From PWND01 sp964601515 (GTDB lineage Bacteria; Bacteroidota; Bacteroidia; Bacteroidales; UBA7960): 9,359 nucleotides of DNA. Under the pieces are notes generated by a model. That model saw only the letters and a program-made list of their open reading frames with translations, had not been told where the DNA came from and did not search any database. The stretch covers positions 1-9,359 of the forward strand of contig CAZRNU010000120.1 in assembly GCA_964601515.1 (NCBI GenBank), read 5' to 3'. Of this stretch, positions 7,598-9,359 are shown in pieces; positions within the stretch are counted from its first letter, which is position 1, and each line of letters starts with the position of its first letter. The translations under genes and the position numbers were made by a program.

Positions 7598-7679
7598 GCC
7601 CTGAAAGGGCATTTTAATTAAGTCCAATGGCAACGCCTTGGGTTATAAGGCACGCAGCATATTTGCGCCCTGAAAGGGC
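7598..7679. repeat. Three-hairpin block in copy 1
   Basis: Two copies of the palindrome GCCCTGAAAGGGC (7598-7610 and 7667-7679; 5-bp stem, GAA loop) flank a third imperfect stem in CCAATGGCAACGCCTTGG (7624-7641). An alternative stem is GCCTT/AAGGC immediately after. The arrangement hairpin-hairpin-hairpin in 82 bases is kept exactly in copy 2 and resembles a dispersed Bacteroidota intergenic element I recall; that family match is from memory. Confidence 0.7.
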
Positions 7680-7697
7680 AGATTAGAATTTATTTCT

Positions 7698-7737
7698 CGC
7701 AGATTTGCACAGATTTTTTCGCTGATTTGCGCAGATT
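7698..7737. repeat. CGCAGATT tandem micro-repeat, copy 1
   Basis: Four degenerate units of about 10-12 bases (CGCAGATT, GCACAGATT, CGCTGATT, GCGCAGATT) run in the same direction. The block is repeated without change at 8151-8190. Confidence 0.8.
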
Positions 7738-7840
7738 GAATTTTAGTTACACAGTGTTTTACACAGAGTCTCACAGTGTTTTTGGCACTACTTCCAAGCT
7801 CCAACTTTTAACTTTTAACTTTTAACCACACAAAGAAAAA

Positions 7841-7940
7841 CTTAGCGCCCTCCGCGAAAACCTCTGCGCACTTTGCGGTTAAAACTTTTTTTTGAAACCG
7901 CAGAGGACGCAATGAACTCGCAGAGGACGCTGAGATTCGG
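7841..7940. repeat. CTCTGCG/CGCAGAGG inverted module, copy 1
   Basis: The left half has CTCTGCG and TTTGCGGTT; the right half has AACCGCAGAGG and CGCAGAGG, so the block folds back on itself. The inner exact stem is TGCGGTT (7874-7880) with AACCGCA (7896-7902), around a loop holding eight T (7886-7893). It is repeated at 8313-8412 with two or three changes. A stem followed by T-rich sequence could terminate transcription weakly, but the T run lies in the loop, so I do not call it a terminator. Confidence 0.65.
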
Positions 7941-7947
7941 TATTGAT

Positions 7948-7992
7948 GGTTACAGAAAAAGGTAACAGGTAATGGTTACAGAAAAGGTGACA
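7948..7992. repeat. Tandem GGTTACAGAAAA-type repeats, tract 2
   Basis: Units GGTTACAGAAAAA, GGTAACAGGTAAT, GGTTACAGAAAA and GGTGACA adjoin one another between the two large repeat copies. The tract is related to 7454-7515 and 8420-8448. Confidence 0.75.
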
Positions 7993-8005
7993 ATCTTATA
8001 AATCT

Positions 8006-8428
8006 TCAATCCTTTCAATCTATACAATCCATACAATCCTTTCAATCCACGCCCTGAAAGGGCATTTTAATTAAGTCCAATGGCAACGCCTTGGGTTATA
8101 AGGCACGCAGCATATTTGCGCCCTGAAAGGGCAGATTAGAATTTATTTCTCGCAGATTTGCACAGATTTTTTCGCTGATTTGCGCAGATTGAATTTTAGT
8201 TACACAGTGTTTCACAGTGTTTTACACAGAGTCTCACAGTGTTTTTGGCACTACTTCCAAGCTCCAGCTTCACTTTTAACTTTTCACTTTCAACCACTAA
8301 CACAAAGAAAAACTTAGCGCCCTCCGCGAAAACCTCTGCGCACTTTGCGGTTAAAACTTTTTTTTGAAACCGCAGAGAACGCAATGAACTCGCAGAGGAC
8401 GCAGAGATTCGGCATTGATGGTGACAGA
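8006..8428. repeat. Large direct repeat, copy 2
   Basis: This is the second copy of the unit at 7553-7955, in the same orientation and with the same module order: hairpin block 8051-8132, CGCAGATT block 8151-8190, CACAGTG repeats from 8202, a degenerate ACTTTTA tract 8271-8295, and an inverted CGCAGAGG module 8313-8412. It differs by a tandem duplication of the decamer CACAGTGTTT (8203-8212, 8213-8222), extra bases in the ACTTTTA tract, and scattered substitutions in the right half. Confidence 0.93.
8051..8132. repeat. Three-hairpin block in copy 2
   Basis: GCCCTGAAAGGGC occurs at 8051-8063 and 8120-8132, with the imperfect central stem between them. It is identical to 7598-7679. Confidence 0.7.
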
Positions 8429-8448
8429 AGAGTTACAGAATATACAGG
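8420..8448. repeat. GTKACAG-type repeats, tract 3 (degenerate)
   Basis: GGTGACAGAAGA, GTTACAGAATA and TACAGG follow the second large copy, as tract 2 follows the first. After it come AATCTT/ATAAATCTT micro-repeats (about 8453-8486) related to bases 7992-8006. Confidence 0.65.
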
Positions 8449-8486
8449 ATTAATCTTCAATCTTATAAATCTTAAAAATCTTCAAT

Positions 8487-8534
8487 ATTGGCACATTGGC
8501 ACATTGGCACATTATCACATTGGCACATTTGCAA
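8487..8534. repeat. ATTGGCAC 8-bp tandem array
   Basis: Six contiguous octamers are present: ATTGGCAC three times, then ATTATCAC, ATTGGCAC and ATTTGCAA. The last, diverged unit supplies the TTTG of the downstream promoter. Reverse-complement fragments of the same motif (ATGCCAAT, AATGTGCAAATTAG) appear right after the GGGP synthase gene, at about 9316-9344. Confidence 0.85.
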
Positions 8535-8558
8535 ATTAATCTACAAACATTAACTTTG
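8528..8558 (+). promoter_or_regulatory. Bacteroidota consensus promoter of the GGGP synthase gene
   Basis: TTTG (8528-8531), 19 bases, then TAACTTTG (8551-8558) matches the known TTTG-N19-TAnnTTTG sigma-ABfr consensus exactly. The ATG at 8590 lies about 31 bases downstream, giving a short A-rich leader with no Shine-Dalgarno. The -33 box overlaps the last unit of the ATTGGCAC array. Confidence 0.7.
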
Positions 8559-8589
8559 CAGCAATATCAAAACCACATACTCAAAAATA

Positions 8590-9315
8590 ATGACCATTTA
8601 CGAAAAGCTTACCAACAATGCGAAAGCAGGCAATAAACAGTTGGCGGTGCTGATTGACCCTGACAAGGCGAATGCTGAAAATATTGCAACTATTGTTAAG
8701 AATTGTAATTCTTCGAAAGTCGATTTTATTTTCGTTGGTGGCAGCCTTATTAAAGGCAGTGGCTTTGAAAGTTGTATCCAATCTATAAAAGATAATACTG
8801 ATATTCCGGTTGTGATTTTTCCGGGAAGCGTTTTTCAGATTAGCTCTAACGCTGATGCTATCTTATTGCTGTCGCTTATTTCGGGAAGAAACCCTGAAAT
8901 GCTTATCGGTAATCATGTAATTGCTGCTCCTCATATTCGTCGCGCCGGCATTGAAGTAATTTCATGCGGTTATATGCTTATTGAAAGCGGTAAACTTACA
9001 AGCGTGGTTTATATGAGCAACACATCGCCTATCCCTCACGAAAAAAACGACATTGCAATCTGTACTGCAATCGCAGGAGAAATGCTTGGTCAGAAAATTA
9101 TATACATGGACGCCGGTAGTGGCGCCGAAAAATGCATCTCTGCTGAAATGATAAAACAGGTTAAAGCAAACATTTCAATACCTTTAATTGTTGGTGGTGG
9201 TATAAGAGATGCAAAAACAGCCTCTGAACTTTGGAACGCCGGAGAATATGTTTTGTTGATTGGTAATGAATACGAAAGCAAACCGGGGTTGAATGAGGGA
9301 ATTGTAAGGGGATAA
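8590..9315 (+). CDS. Geranylgeranylglyceryl phosphate synthase family protein (GGGPS/PcrB-like)
   Basis: This 241-residue protein is a TIM-barrel prenyltransferase of the GGGPS family, at full family length. Known members join a polyprenyl diphosphate to sn-glycerol-1-phosphate, forming the ether lipid precursor used by archaea; homologues occur in Bacteroidota. Visible motifs are Leu-Ile-Asp-Pro-Asp-Lys (21-26, with Asp23 the likely Mg site), Val-Gly-Gly-Ser (49-52), Phe-Pro-Gly-Ser (77-80), Ser-Gly-Arg-Asn-Pro-Glu (98-103), Tyr-Met-Asp-Ala-Gly-Ser-Gly-Ala-Glu (172-180), and the phosphate-binding Val-Gly-Gly-Gly-Ile-Arg-Asp-Ala (201-208). The ATG is favoured by its distance from an ideal promoter. 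It is likely cytosolic or membrane-associated. The chain length of its substrate, and the source of glycerol-1-phosphate, cannot be read here; no G1P dehydrogenase gene is in the window. Confidence 0.92.
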   Translation: MTIYEKLTNNAKAGNKQLAVLIDPDKANAENIATIVKNCNSSKVDFIFVGGSLIKGSGFESCIQSIKDNTDIPVVIFPGSVFQISSNADAILLLSLISGRNPEMLIGNHVIAAPHIRRAGIEVISCGYMLIESGKLTSVVYMSNTSPIPHEKNDIAICTAIAGEMLGQKIIYMDAGSGAEKCISAEMIKQVKANISIPLIVGGGIRDAKTASELWNAGEYVLLIGNEYESKPGLNEGIVRG

Positions 9316-9359
9316 TATGCCAATGGGATAATGTGCAAATTAGTAAATTAGATAGTGTA
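9316..9359. other. Downstream flank with ATTGGCAC-related remnants
   Basis: ATGCCAAT and AATGTGCAAATTAG follow the GGGP synthase stop codon. They read as reverse complements of the ATTGGCAC/TTTGCAAATTAA motifs upstream of the gene. The window ends before a terminator or next gene can be seen. Confidence 0.5.

Larger units (their letters stand above)
7553..7955. repeat. Large direct repeat, copy 1
   Basis: This ~400-bp composite unit recurs at 8006-8428, offset 453 bases at its left end. Bases 7553-7759 are identical to 8006-8212 (207 of 207 by eye). After that there are small indels and a few substitutions, and the offset grows to 472. The ordered contents are CAATCC-type micro-repeats (7553-7596), a three-hairpin block (7598-7679), a CGCAGATT block (7698-7737), CACAGTG repeats (7749-7780), three ACTTTTA heptamers (7804-7824) and a GCAGAGG/TTTGCGG block (7841-7940). 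Confidence 0.93.
7415..8589. other. 1.2-kb non-coding divergent spacer made of repeats
   Basis: This interval separates the divergent exonuclease and GGGP synthase genes. Short open frames in it run across hairpins and micro-repeats and show no protein-like character. It contains two direct copies of a composite unit, three small tandem tracts of GTKACAGRAAA type, and an ATTGGCAC array, described separately. Its only regulatory signals that I can support are the two promoters at its ends. A non-coding RNA is possible because of the many stems, but I see no specific promoter for one. Confidence 0.8.

Noticed and set aside
8196..8384. Minus-strand open frame of 62 codons
   Set aside because: It lies entirely in CACAGTG, ACTTTTA and CGCAGAGG repeats, and the matching stretch in copy 1 does not keep the same frame because of indels.
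7553..8428. CRISPR array or insertion sequence
   Set aside because: There are only two ~400-bp copies with no short regular repeat-spacer pattern, no cas gene, no transposase frame and no terminal inverted repeats or target duplication that I can see.
8345..8539. Plus-strand open frame of 64 codons
   Set aside because: It runs across the CGCAGAGG module and the ATTGGCAC array, so its protein is a translation of repeats (His-Ile-Gly-Thr repeats) with no family resemblance.
8581..9338. Two minus-strand open frames opposite the GGGP synthase
   Set aside because: They are antisense shadows of a clear family gene without promoter or motif.

Overview
The window looks like a chromosomal piece of a Bacteroidota bacterium, probably Bacteroidales-like. 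The evidence is an AT-rich sequence without Shine-Dalgarno sites, TAnnTTTG-type promoter boxes upstream of several genes, a type IX secretion (T9SS) C-terminal sorting domain on one protein, a Bacteroidota-style GGGP synthase, and a divergent spacer built of short-repeat families of a kind often seen in this phylum. There is no transposase, integrase, phage gene, CRISPR array, tRNA or rRNA.

Layout. Bases 1-1614 (+) are the C-terminal 537 codons of a zinc metallopeptidase of M3/gluzincin type, cut off by the left window edge. It converges on a minus-strand cluster, and a perfect 19-bp hairpin lies between them. In transcription order the cluster is acylphosphatase (6751-6476), a secreted peptidylarginine-deiminase-like protein with a T9SS tail (6449-4731), a class I SAM methyltransferase (4719-3892) and an oligopeptidase-B-like S9A lipoprotein (3847-1736). 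The gaps are 26, 11 and 44 bases. A separate minus-strand gene at 7372-6854 encodes a short DEDDh exonuclease. It is divergent from the last gene, a GGGP-synthase-family enzyme (8590-9315, +), which has a textbook Bacteroidota promoter (TTTG-N19-TAACTTTG).

The 1.2 kb between the exonuclease and the GGGP synthase encodes no believable protein. It is a mosaic of repeats. Two direct copies of a ~400-bp composite unit (about 7553-7955 and 8006-8428) share a first stretch of 207 identical bases. Each is bordered by short GTKACAGRAAA-like tandem repeats, and each carries the same ordered set of hairpins and micro-repeats. An 8-bp ATTGGCAC array follows and runs into the -33 box of the GGGP synthase promoter.

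Biologically, the most suggestive grouping is the exported deiminase next to a lipoprotein peptidase of a family that cleaves after Arg/Lys. In Porphyromonas gingivalis, PPAD citrullinates C-terminal arginines exposed by Arg-specific proteases. Here a different, serine-type peptidase might supply such ends. That link is inference. The peptidase also lacks one acidic residue of each of the two dyads that set dibasic preference in enterobacterial oligopeptidase B, so its specificity may have shifted.
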